Source of the DNA: Candidatus Hodarchaeota archaeon
GTDB taxonomy: Archaea; Asgardarchaeota; Heimdallarchaeia; Hodarchaeales; YT1-039
Length of the DNA stretch: 30,209 nt
NCBI GenBank assembly: GCA_016840025.1
Contig: JAEOTF010000131.1
Span: 1-30,209 of the forward strand
Direction of reading: 5' to 3'
Positions 1 through 6,901 of this stretch are shown one piece after another. A program made the translations under genes and the position numbers. The notes beneath the pieces are model-generated. The model was not told the origin of the DNA. It saw nothing but the letters and a program-made list of their open reading frames with translations, and searched no databases. Numbering within the stretch: position 1 is the first letter of the stretch; each line of letters begins with the position of its first letter.

Positions 1-2
1 CA

Positions 3-149
3 CGAATAGTTGCTTATTATTCTGGTAGTGAGTTTATTTACTGCCCACTTAACCAAGAAACTCCTTTTGGAAAGTTCAACGCATATGAGCTAAAAAAGCT
101 AACAAATCATATCTCAAACTCGGCGGATTATGACGAACAAAGCGGGTAA
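3..149 (+). CDS. aroD: 3-dehydroquinate dehydratase type I, C-terminal fragment
   Basis: The 5' end lies outside the window. The open frame gives 48 codons ending at a TAA at 147-149. The peptide contains YSGSEFIYCPL, then PFGKFNAYELKKL. This fits the C-terminus of type I dehydroquinase, where a GS..TY strand is followed by APGQ-like and L..L segments. Here the APGQ-like stretch is PFGK. The enzyme dehydrates 3-dehydroquinate through a Schiff-base lysine, which would lie upstream of the window. The next gene, 94 bp downstream on the same strand, is shikimate dehydrogenase, the next pathway step, which supports the call. Only the tail is visible, so identity rests on a short match plus context. 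Confidence 0.65.
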   Translation, partial: RIVAYYSGSEFIYCPLNQETPFGKFNAYELKKLTNHISNSADYDEQSG

Positions 150-243
150 AATACAAATATTCTGATGAGCTTTGCATTGAGTTCATCCGCTTTTTTCATT
201 AAATTTCCTATCAAACCAACAGTTCTAGAGAGAGAGGATAGAG

Positions 244-1125
244 ATGTCAAAAAAAAATCGAAATAACATTATTAAAACCCCTCCTGAATTTGGAATAAAT
301 ACTAAACTTTTCCTTCTCCTAGGTAATCCTGTTTCCCATTCATTTTCCCCAAGGCTCCATAATACTGGATTTCAGGCACTTGGATTGAATATGATTTATT
401 TAGCACTAACAATTGAGCCAAATCAACTTGCAAACGCAGTTAAGGGAATACGTGCTCTTAATATTGGAGGAGCTAACATAACAATTCCCTTTAAAGAAAG
501 TATAATTCCATTCTTAGATGATTTAGAACCAATAGCTAAGAAAATCGGGGCCGTTAACACATTAGTGAATGTAAAAGATACTTTTGTGGGTTATAACACG
601 GATGTTACTGGATTTCTCGAAACCCTTCAAGCTCATCAATTTAATCTTGAAGAAAAACGAGTACTTCTGCTTGGGGCGGGAGGAGCAGCGAGAGCCATTG
701 CTTGGGCGCTCATTGAGCGAATAGATTCTCTAATTATTGCCAATAGGACATCACGACGGGCAATTGATTTACAGAATAGTCTAGTTGAAAGTGGAAATGT
801 GCTTTGGACACCTTGGTCAAAAGTAGTGGAAGCATGTAAAAAGAGCGATCTTATCGTAAACTCTACAAGTGTAGGGTTGGCTAATAACCCATCATTTAAT
901 TTTCTTTCTAAATTAAGTCCTCCTAAATCAGCATTAATCTTTGATTTGGTCTATTCAAAAGAAGAAACACCGTTAGTGCGGTATATGTGTAAAAAAGGGA
1001 TCAAGGCTATTGATGGCAAGGAAATGCTAGTACGACAAGCATTAGCTGCTTTCGAGTTATGGATAGGGCAAAAACCATCAAAAAAACTTTTTTTTTCTGC
1101 TCTTTCTGAATATAATTCAACATAA
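244..1125 (+). CDS. aroE: shikimate dehydrogenase (NADP+)
   Basis: Reduces 3-dehydroshikimate to shikimate with NADPH in the cytoplasm, in aromatic amino acid synthesis. The 293 residues are about 20 longer than typical AroE because of a polar N-terminal extension. Substrate-domain motifs are GNPVSHSFSP (28-36, with the S-x-S substrate serines), NITIPFK (catalytic Lys84), GAVNTLV and GYNTDVTGF (catalytic Asp120). The Rossmann domain has GAGGAAR (144-150) followed by ANRTSRR, the usual NADP phosphate-binding arrangement. NSTSVGL and GKEMLVRQA near the C-terminus are also standard. The ATG at 244 has a purine-rich GAGAGGA ribosome-binding site just upstream. It probably shares a transcript with the upstream aroD fragment. 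Confidence 0.96.
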   Translation: MSKKNRNNIIKTPPEFGINTKLFLLLGNPVSHSFSPRLHNTGFQALGLNMIYLALTIEPNQLANAVKGIRALNIGGANITIPFKESIIPFLDDLEPIAKKIGAVNTLVNVKDTFVGYNTDVTGFLETLQAHQFNLEEKRVLLLGAGGAARAIAWALIERIDSLIIANRTSRRAIDLQNSLVESGNVLWTPWSKVVEACKKSDLIVNSTSVGLANNPSFNFLSKLSPPKSALIFDLVYSKEETPLVRYMCKKGIKAIDGKEMLVRQALAAFELWIGQKPSKKLFFSALSEYNST

Positions 1126-1227
1126 CCGTCATTAAATTGTTGTAGTCTGCTAGTTTCTCCCGCAGAACAATAACAGGTAAAATGTACTTAAACTATTCCT
1201 ATTATCTTCCTTTAAGATTAATTTTAT

Positions 1228-1238
1228 AGATTTTTTTT
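1228..1238 (+). terminator. T-tract terminator candidate after aroE
   Basis: A run of eight T residues (1231-1238), preceded by an AT-rich stretch, about 105 bp past the aroE stop. Archaeal termination commonly uses T-tracts without a stem-loop. No strong hairpin precedes it, so this is only suggestive. Confidence 0.28.
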
Positions 1239-1280
1239 GAGATAAGAGGTAAGGTTGCTGACGACATCTGTATGCAAAGT

Positions 1281-1290
1281 GTAAAATATA
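1281..1290 (+). promoter_or_regulatory. TATA-like box upstream of the Lrp-type gene
   Basis: GTAAAATATA lies about 35-45 bp ahead of the GTG start at 1324, a plausible distance for an archaeal TATA box with a short leader. Seen by eye only. Confidence 0.3.
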
Positions 1291-1323
1291 CGTGAGTTCT
1301 AAGAATTTATCGAGGGGTCAAAG

Positions 1324-1686
1324 GTGCCAAAAGCATATGTAGCTATGAATGTTAGCCTAGGTAGTGAAGATAAGATACAAAAAGCATTAGTGAAAATGAA
1401 AGGAGTCGAAGAAATCTATTCTTGTCATGGAGTCTATGACATTCTTATTAAAGTTCAAGCAGATGAAATAAAAACCCTTACAACTCTTATTACTGACAAA
1501 ATTCGGAAACTACCAAATATAGAAATGACAATGACCATGTTAATAGCAGGAGAAACAGAACAGGAATCAATTTGGCAAATTAAGAAACAAAAAGGTCCTC
1601 GATCACTAGCAGAACACGAAACTGAAAAAGATCCAATAACTGCGAGTCAATATCGAAAAAGCGCGCAAACAATAATACCGAAATAA
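1324..1686 (+). CDS. stand-alone Lrp/AsnC-type ligand-binding (RAM) domain protein
   Basis: A 120-residue protein whose first ~78 residues match the ferredoxin-like effector-binding domain of Lrp/AsnC regulators: AYVAMNVSLG, VKMKGVEEIYSCHGVYDI and the strand pair around MTMTMLIAGE. The N-terminal helix-turn-helix of full Lrp proteins is absent, so it cannot bind DNA by that route. Such stand-alone domains are known in archaea; they form dimers/octamers, bind amino acids and may modulate full-length Lrp partners. The last ~40 residues are charged and probably disordered. The start is GTG with GAGGGGTC shortly upstream. It lies about 200 bp after aroE, so a link to amino acid status is reasonable but inferred. 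Confidence 0.85.
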   Translation: MPKAYVAMNVSLGSEDKIQKALVKMKGVEEIYSCHGVYDILIKVQADEIKTLTTLITDKIRKLPNIEMTMTMLIAGETEQESIWQIKKQKGPRSLAEHETEKDPITASQYRKSAQTIIPK

Positions 1687-1842
1687 AATCGATAAACAAC
1701 ATTCTCTCCTCTCCTTTCCCTAAAAGTAAAAATCAAATTTCTTGAAAATGGTATTAAGTCGGTTTTAGTCTAAGCTAACACTCTACCAGTATCAATAGTT
1801 ACGTTTATTAACTTTCAGAAATTTACTAAAATGCTTTAGAGT

Positions 1843-2148
1843 CTAGGTAGAGCTGTGTTTGTTTTTATGGTCAAGAAATCGAAATAAAGATTTACTTTTT
1901 GATCCTTTGATGCTTTTATTTGAGAAGAATTGGTCTAAAGAGACTGGACAATCTTCTGTGTGAATTTCTTTGCCTTTTCTCAAATTTAGAAAAGTGTTCA
2001 AGGATTTTTGGCCCTGTCTTTTCACAAAATAGCAAAAAGTTTCTTTCAAATAATGTGGGCATTCCTGTGGGTCCTTTTTCTCAATCAAATAAGGGCATTG
2101 AAAAATAGGAGAACCTTTCCTATATGAAATATCATACACTCTACGCAT
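1843..2148 (-). CDS. hypothetical Cys/His-containing small protein
   Basis: Not recognised. From the ATG at 2148 it would encode 101 residues; the frame stays open up to a TTG at 2352 (169 residues). The most protein-like part has FQCPYLIEKK, ECPHYLKETFCYF and later EDCPVSLD. These four cysteines and one histidine could bind a metal. The C-terminus is basic and low in complexity (KSKSLFRFLDHKNKH). The 68-residue stretch that the longer start would add is low-complexity and unconvincing. There is no clear Shine-Dalgarno for either start. It stands alone between two gene-poor stretches. Chance is a serious alternative in such AT-rich DNA. Confidence 0.4.
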   Translation of the reverse strand: MRRVYDISYRKGSPIFQCPYLIEKKDPQECPHYLKETFCYFVKRQGQKSLNTFLNLRKGKEIHTEDCPVSLDQFFSNKSIKGSKSKSLFRFLDHKNKHSST

Positions 2149-2892
2149 AAGACTCGTATTATCAAAGGATGAAGAGTCTTTTAAAGCTTCCAGAGTTAAG
2201 ATTGAGAATTTCCCGACTAAATTCGTAGAAAGAATTAGTAAGTATGAAAAGAAAGAAACTAATGTACTCCCACATTTTTTCTTTTTATAATAACATGATA
2301 GTTTATTGATTGAGGATGACGTTACCAATCCATAATTGTTGTTTCTCAACAATTTATGTGACTTATTTATTCACATTAGTCAAATGTAGATATAGTACTC
2401 CATCCCCATTAAATCGGTGAAAATTTAATGTAAATTTTTATGAAAGATGATATTATGAAGCTTTTAAAGGTTAACTATTTTTTTTTTGCGTTTATTACAA
2501 GATAAATCTGTTTAATTTAAATTATTGACACTGTTTGCCATGTACAGAAGTAAAAATGCTACACATAAGTTAAAAATAACAATAACGCATTAAGTCGGAT
2601 CTAGCAGCTTAATGTACTATGATTTAGGTTTGTTAATCTAAACAATTTAAAATTCCTTAGACGAATATATTATTAGAATATTGTACAATTTTGGTTTCTA
2701 TTCACTCTAATAAATGATAAGGTAGTATTAATTGGGCATAAAGAGAATAACCATAAAAATCGTTCCGATATAAGTGATTTTGTTGCGTTGTTTAAAAAAA
2801 AGAGTTCATTTTAAGCTCTAAATTGCTTAATCTCCCCAATATTCTAAAATCAATGTTTCTTGTCATAAAAATTGAAAGCTTCTCCTTCATGA
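2149..2892. other. gene-poor AT-rich intergenic region
   Basis: About 740 bp with no convincing gene, tRNA or array on either strand. It holds homopolymer A/T runs and one perfect inverted repeat, CATTAAAT (2407-2414) and ATTTAATG (2423-2430) with an 8-nt spacer. That repeat sits about 55 bp ahead of the longest start of the minus-strand ORF and could be an operator. The right end must contain the histone promoter, but no single TATA box stands out. Confidence 0.5.
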
Positions 2893-2985
2893 ATGTTTCC
2901 GTCGAAAAGTAGACCATTCAATGCGCAATATTTAAAAAGAGAAATACTACTTGATGTGCAACTAAAACTAAAAGATGTGAAAAAT

Positions 2986-3192
2986 ATGCCTGGCGGATTT
3001 GCAAACGCTCGAGTTGAAAAATTGATTAAGTTAGCTGGCGCTCAGAGAGTAAGCGCTGATGCGATTAAAAGACTAAATGAAGTCTTAACTGAACGAGGCA
3101 CAGAAATTGCCAAATATGCTGTTGAATTAGCCCGTCATAACGGACGTAAGACCGTAAAAGAGGGCGACATTAAACTAGCATCTAAGAAATAG
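2986..3192 (+). CDS. archaeal histone (HMf/HTk family)
   Basis: A 68-residue histone-fold protein that wraps DNA as dimers and larger stacks. The sequence follows the family closely: VEKLIKLAGAQRVSADAI (helix 1 and loop 1), the long central helix KRLNEVLTERGTEIAKYAVELARHN, then GRKTVKEGDIKLA (loop 2 and helix 3). I chose the ATG at 2986 because the family normally starts a few residues before helix 1 and AGATGTGA lies six bases upstream as a reasonable ribosome-binding site. The same frame is open to an ATG at 2893, which would add 31 residues (99 in total). That extension is not a typical Lys-rich histone tail and lacks a ribosome-binding site, but is not excluded. Monocistronic. Confidence 0.95.
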   Translation: MPGGFANARVEKLIKLAGAQRVSADAIKRLNEVLTERGTEIAKYAVELARHNGRKTVKEGDIKLASKK

Positions 3193-3263
3193 ACTTATTC
3201 TGTCAAATAACCTCCTCTAGGGAGTTCAGATCCCTTTTTCTGAGTGCCCCTCCCGAGAGTAGG

Positions 3264-3282
3264 TCTTTTCTTCCTTTTTTTT
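3264..3282 (+). terminator. T-rich terminator downstream of the histone gene
   Basis: A pyrimidine stretch ending in eight T residues (3275-3282), about 75 bp past the histone stop and before the convergent amidohydrolase gene. Typical of archaeal T-tract termination. Confidence 0.45.
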
Positions 3283-3343
3283 ATAATTATTACTGCTTAG
3301 GGAGATTGTTATAGATTAGAAAATTAAATATCAAGAAGATCGC

Positions 3344-4246
3344 TTAATCTTTTAGAGAGAAGACTCTGTTCGCGTTTCCACCAAAAATTTCAATAAATTC
3401 ATTTCTAGATGATAATAAATCATTTGCGGCATCTAATTGTTCCTCGAGTATATTCTTACGGTATCCTCGAGGGAAAAAGCTTGAATCAGTTCCAAAAAGT
3501 ATTCTATCTACTCCACCTGCGTCGATAGCTCTTTCAAACAGCTCTTTTACTGAAAGCTTAACTGGCTGGTATTTACGCCAGATGTTTGAGCCACTGGTAT
3601 CTAAGTTTACATTATTCGTCTGGTATAGTAACATCAGAGATTCACGAAAATAACCTGCACCAAAATGTGCAATAATGAAATTTAAATCGGGATAATCACG
3701 AGCTACGGGTTGTAAGTCAAGTGGATTTGCATACCGCATATCAGCTTGTACGCCGATACTAACACCAAAATGAACTATAATTGGGATTTTAAGCTCAGCA
3801 CACTTCTCTAAAGTAGGACGAACTCTATCATCAAACAAATGATAACGGCCCATAACGGGGTATAATTTAATACCTTTAAAGCCATACTTTTTCACTGCTT
3901 CCTCAATATCGTAAGAGGCAGTATTTATTCCTGCTAAAGGATTAATATTAGCAATTCCAATGAACCGACCTTTGAATTCTGTTATCGCGTTTGCTAGATT
4001 TGGCCAAGAAATCTTATCTGCTAACATAGCACCCTTTGTAACCCCTACTCGATCAAATTCATTAATCCACGTTTTTCCAAAGTTTTGATCTTCTTTCGGA
4101 CCTTTAAACTGCGTCATATCTGTCCTTGAACGTATATGATGTTTTAATACTGCTTCAGTCTGCTTAATACTTTTCTGAAATTGCTGAAAAGCATTATAAT
4201 CAAACCAGTGGATATGAGAATCGATAATAATATCAGGATGAAACAT
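3344..4246 (-). CDS. amidohydrolase-2 family metal-dependent hydrolase
   Basis: A 300-residue TIM-barrel protein of the amidohydrolase-related (Amidohydro_2) group. The family includes decarboxylases and hydrolases of carboxylated or lactone substrates. Metal ligands are visible in order: IDSHIHWF (His11 and His13, the HxH motif), IIVHFG (His159), IIAHFG (His194) and FGTDSSFFPRG (Asp254). KGIKLYPVMGRYHLFDD and RILFGTDS are typical core segments. The ATG at 4246 is preceded by GGAGGATTAAC, a strong ribosome-binding site. The gene stands alone, convergent with the histone gene. The substrate cannot be told from sequence. Confidence 0.88.
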   Translation of the reverse strand: MFHPDIIIDSHIHWFDYNAFQQFQKSIKQTEAVLKHHIRSRTDMTQFKGPKEDQNFGKTWINEFDRVGVTKGAMLADKISWPNLANAITEFKGRFIGIANINPLAGINTASYDIEEAVKKYGFKGIKLYPVMGRYHLFDDRVRPTLEKCAELKIPIIVHFGVSIGVQADMRYANPLDLQPVARDYPDLNFIIAHFGAGYFRESLMLLYQTNNVNLDTSGSNIWRKYQPVKLSVKELFERAIDAGGVDRILFGTDSSFFPRGYRKNILEEQLDAANDLLSSRNEFIEIFGGNANRVFSLKD

Positions 4247-4542
4247 AATTGTTAATCCTCCGAGAAATATTAGTTATTCTTATAGTTCTAAATCGATTTG
4301 AAAGATTTATTATTAAAGGTGATAAGATATTTTATAATAGAGGTCTACATTTCCCCAACGGCAATGTGAAGGTGTATGTGTCAACGACCCACCGACACAT
4401 GTGATCGGTGGGCTTGGGCAGTACCCTCCCCCAAGCCCAGTTGATTAGCCTCAGTCACCATCTGCGACCCTATGGCTCTCAGATGACGGGACTCCATTAC
4501 CTTAGAATGTATAGGCACTTCAGGATGCTCCACACGTCCTGA

Positions 4543-4716
4543 ACTCTGCGGTCAGTGGTTAAACAGTTCTGCAGGGATAGGAACAGTGCTGCTGACGACC
4601 AAAGGAAACCTAGGGTAACATTGGCGATGTGGACCACTCCTACTCGGGAGGCAGGCTTCTTATTAGCCTGCAACCTTATCCGAAGGATAAGCGGGCAATT
4701 CATCCCACGGACGTAG
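4543..4716 (+). pseudogene. possible decayed tnpB 3' end
   Basis: One plus frame reads CRDRNSAADD around 4570-4600. This resembles the RuvC-III motif of TnpB (D-R-D-x-N-A-A), with the frame open to a TAG at 4714 just inside the right-end hairpin, where TnpB normally stops. A different frame just upstream reads TSGCSTRPELCG, faintly like the TnpB zinc finger, so at least one frameshift would be needed. The match is short, and RNA-level conservation is an equally good explanation of the segment. Confidence 0.3.
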
Positions 4717-4730
4717 GCGATCCGTGGGTT
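4545..4730 (+). ncRNA. omega-RNA-like structured segment of the IS605-type element
   Basis: In IS605-family elements the end of tnpB and the right end are transcribed as a guide (omega) RNA used by TnpB. This segment holds three successive perfect hairpins (4651-4671, 4675-4691, 4704-4728) in the right place, with the guide expected to begin just past the right end near 4740. Expression and function are unproven. Confidence 0.42.
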
Positions 4731-4753
4731 TTCTTGCCTAATTTCTATAAAAT

Positions 4754-5114
4754 GTGGTGGATGGGGACAAGTTATTGTAAAAACAAAAGTTATTGATAGT
4801 TCTCAATTAGAAAAATAAAGCAATAAAAACGCCATTTAGAATATTTCTAATCAATTGTGTAGATTAGAGTTTTTACTTCTTGATTATATACGAACATAAT
4901 TATTGTTAGGCTTTGGTAAAAAATGTGTTCTAAAAAAATAGATAGTAGCTTACAGTTAATGAATAGTGAAGTCTATTCCATATTAATCGCGATCAAATAG
5001 GACGATTTAATGTTAATTTGATAAAAAACTAAATAGATAGCGAAAAAATGAAATTTAAGATCTTAAAAACCTATTATACATCAAACAAAGAAAAATTCAA
5101 CTGTAAAAGAACTG
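4754..5114. other. AT-rich region between the IS605-like element and cheC1
   Basis: About 360 bp without a gene. It must contain the cheC1 promoter. CTATTATACA near 5070 is a possible TATA-like element but is not convincing. Nothing else was seen. Confidence 0.4.
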
Positions 5115-5771
5115 GTGGTGATTTATGATTTGACTGATAGAAATTCCTCAATATTCTGGCGCTTAAAGGATGAACACATCGATGCTTTACAGGAAATTTG
5201 TACAATCGCTACAGGGCATGCTGCAACTGCTTTGGCTGATTTTCTTGACCTACGTATTGAGATGGGTCTACCTCAATTAAAGTTATTAGAAACTTCAGAA
5301 CTCTCTATGGTTCAGTGGCGTGGGCAAACAGAAGATGTTCCTTTCGCTGTGATATTCCTTGAAACCACCGGGGAGTTGATCCTGGATATAATGGTCATCT
5401 TTGATAGCGAGACAGTGAATAGTTTGTTAAATATAACGCATTCTACCACTGTAGGGAGTGCACTGGACGAACTCAGTGGGATAGATCGATCTCTTGTAAA
5501 AGAAATTGGCAATATCTTAGCTTTACGCTACATTACAGCAATGAACACCTTCGTTGGAATAGCAGGAATCCCTAACCCGCCAGTATTATTTATAGAATCT
5601 AGTGCTACTATGATGCCAAGTATTGCAGCTCATTTTGGGGATTTTACTCATCTACTTCTTGTCCAATGCGATATTTTTGCGAGTGATCATAAACTCAGCC
5701 CTCTTATCCTAATGATCCCCGATGAACGGAGTGCAGAAGGTACTCTGAAATTATTGTTTGGGGATGTATGA
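5115..5771 (+). CDS. cheC: CheC-type phosphatase paralogue with one degenerate active site (CheC1)
   Basis: CheC proteins dephosphorylate CheY-P and bind CheD. The family has two pseudo-symmetric ExxN active sites. Here the first reads LQEICTIATGHAATAL, with Glu27 kept but the Asn replaced by Thr30. The second, VKEIGNILALRYITAM, keeps Glu130 and Asn133. So probably one phosphatase site remains. The protein is 218 residues and clearly paralogous to the CheC encoded at 10336-10992. GTG-GTG codons at 5115/5118 are the likely start, since the paralogue has the same pair; a TTG at 5130 is an alternative. The stop overlaps the cheD1 start by four bases (ATGA), implying coupled translation of partners. 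Confidence 0.93.
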   Translation: MVIYDLTDRNSSIFWRLKDEHIDALQEICTIATGHAATALADFLDLRIEMGLPQLKLLETSELSMVQWRGQTEDVPFAVIFLETTGELILDIMVIFDSETVNSLLNITHSTTVGSALDELSGIDRSLVKEIGNILALRYITAMNTFVGIAGIPNPPVLFIESSATMMPSIAAHFGDFTHLLLVQCDIFASDHKLSPLILMIPDERSAEGTLKLLFGDV

Positions 5772-6307
5772 TCCAATTCTTAGCGAATGGAGACGTGAAT
5801 CGCATTTCTGGTGAATTTGACGATGTAATTGCTATTGATGTCCCAACAGGAATGATTGTTACGGGTAACAATCCAAAAATTCTTCGAGTTCTAGGTTTGG
5901 GATCATGTGTAGCTGTCACTTTTTATTCACCTGAAAAAAAAATTGGCGCAATGGCCCATGTTGTCTTACCATCCAGCCTTAAAGCTAAAACGCCTGAAAT
6001 AAAAGGAAAATATGCAAATACTGCCATTAAGAGATTAGTAACATTGTTTAAAAGAAAAAAAGTCAAACTAGAAGACATTGAAGTTAAAATCACAGGTGGG
6101 TCGAATATGTTAGCTAGTTTTAAAAGTGATATCTTTGATGTTGGTAAAAAAAACATCAAGGCAGTGAAAGAAGAGCTCTCGAAGAATAATCTTAAAATAA
6201 GCGGTCAGAATGTGGGTGGTAATCGGGGGCGAACAATATATTTTCACACCAAGGATGGTCATATTGATATTTTCACTAGTGGTAGAAGAATCAAAAAAGT
6301 CATTTAA
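5768..6307 (+). CDS. cheD: chemoreceptor glutamine deamidase CheD (CheD1)
   Basis: CheD deamidates receptor glutamines to glutamates and forms a complex with CheC that stimulates CheC phosphatase activity. The catalytic Cys47 is in LGLGSCVAV and His64 in GAMAHVVLPSS. The helix/strand core KAKTPEIKGKYANTAI, VKITGGSNM, NIKAVKEEL and NVGGNRGRTIYFH is typical. The residue six before the cysteine, where the Thermotoga enzyme has a triad Thr, is Val here. At 179 residues it is slightly longer than usual, due to a 30-residue N-terminal stretch. It overlaps cheC1 by ATGA and is followed 44 bp later by a second cheD. Confidence 0.95.
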   Translation: MIQFLANGDVNRISGEFDDVIAIDVPTGMIVTGNNPKILRVLGLGSCVAVTFYSPEKKIGAMAHVVLPSSLKAKTPEIKGKYANTAIKRLVTLFKRKKVKLEDIEVKITGGSNMLASFKSDIFDVGKKNIKAVKEELSKNNLKISGQNVGGNRGRTIYFHTKDGHIDIFTSGRRIKKVI

Positions 6308-6351
6308 CCAAGTTAATTGTTAAGGAGACTTAACTAAATACAGGGATTGTA

Positions 6352-6846
6352 ATGGTTGATTATAAGAAAACAAGAAATGTGCTTTCAGGAAACATTGTAA
6401 TAGATTACAGTCCAAAAGTACTTCAAATAATTGGTTTAGGTTCGTGTGTTGCAGTAGCTTTTTATTCATCAGAAAAAAAACTTGGAGCGATGGCGCATAT
6501 AGTTTTACCGTCCAGTTATAAAGCTAAAACGCCTGAATTAAAGGGAAAGTACGCGGATACAGCTATAAATAGGCTATTAGACTTATTTAAAGAAAAAAAA
6601 GTTAAAACACGAGATATTACAGTAAAAATTACTGGGGGAGCTAATATGTTTGCAGGACTACGTACAAAAGTCTTCGATATAGGGAATAAGAATATCCAGG
6701 CTGTGAAGGAAGAGCTTCAAAAACATAATCTTCGGATAAAAGGAGAAAATCTTAGGGGTAATAGAGGACGATCGGTCTTCTTTCATTTAACAGATGGACG
6801 TATAGAGATTACTCTAACGGGTGGTAAAAATATGTCTATAATATAG
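6352..6846 (+). CDS. cheD: second chemoreceptor glutamine deamidase CheD (CheD2)
   Basis: A tandem duplicate of the preceding gene, alike in about two thirds of positions by eye. It keeps Cys32 in IGLGSCVAV and His49 in GAMAHIVLPSS, the shared KAKTPELKGKYADTAI segment, VKITGGANM and RGNRGRSVFFH. It lacks most of the N-terminal stretch of CheD1 (164 against 179 residues). The ATG at 6352 follows CAGGGATTGTA. It is the last gene of the plus-strand cheC1-cheD1-cheD2 cluster and converges on the LRR gene. Two intact CheDs may serve different receptors or the two CheC forms; this is inferred. Confidence 0.94.
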   Translation: MVDYKKTRNVLSGNIVIDYSPKVLQIIGLGSCVAVAFYSSEKKLGAMAHIVLPSSYKAKTPELKGKYADTAINRLLDLFKEKKVKTRDITVKITGGANMFAGLRTKVFDIGNKNIQAVKEELQKHNLRIKGENLRGNRGRSVFFHLTDGRIEITLTGGKNMSII

Positions 6847-6901
6847 ATGAAGAAAGAAAAGTGCGGAGGAATTTTCCTCTAGCTAAATCAGCTTTTTATA
6901 C

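Larger units (their letters stand above)
4362..4753 (+). mobile_element. IS200/IS605-like non-autonomous element or remnant
   Basis: A GC-rich island in AT-rich DNA, full of perfect hairpins. Left end: CCCACCGA (4388-4395) with TCGGTGGG (4405-4412), overlapping GGGCTTGGG (4410-4418) with CCCAAGCCC (4430-4438). Middle: CATCTG (4459-4464) with CAGATG (4480-4485). Right end: GCAGGCT (4651-4657)/AGCCTGC (4665-4671), CTTATCC (4675-4681)/GGATAAG (4685-4691), and CCCACGGA (4704-4711)/TCCGTGGG (4721-4728). The right-end wording, GCGGGCAATTCATCCCACGG then CCGTGGGTTTTCTTGCC, is what I recall of IS605-type right ends in archaea. No TnpA or complete TnpB is present, so it must depend on a partner in trans or be dead. 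Ends are approximate. Confidence 0.68.

Noticed and set aside
1920..2108. 62-codon plus-strand frame opposite the Cys-containing ORF
   Set aside because: No ribosome-binding site and unconvincing composition; probably a shadow.
4497..4703. 68-codon minus-strand open frame inside the hairpin-rich island
   Set aside because: The sequence is explained by structured RNA/element ends; the frame has no start signal or family resemblance.
4362..4740. The GC-rich island as RNase P RNA, SRP RNA or a riboswitch
   Set aside because: I could not find the conserved RNase P or SRP core motifs, while the terminal palindromes fit IS605-type ends.
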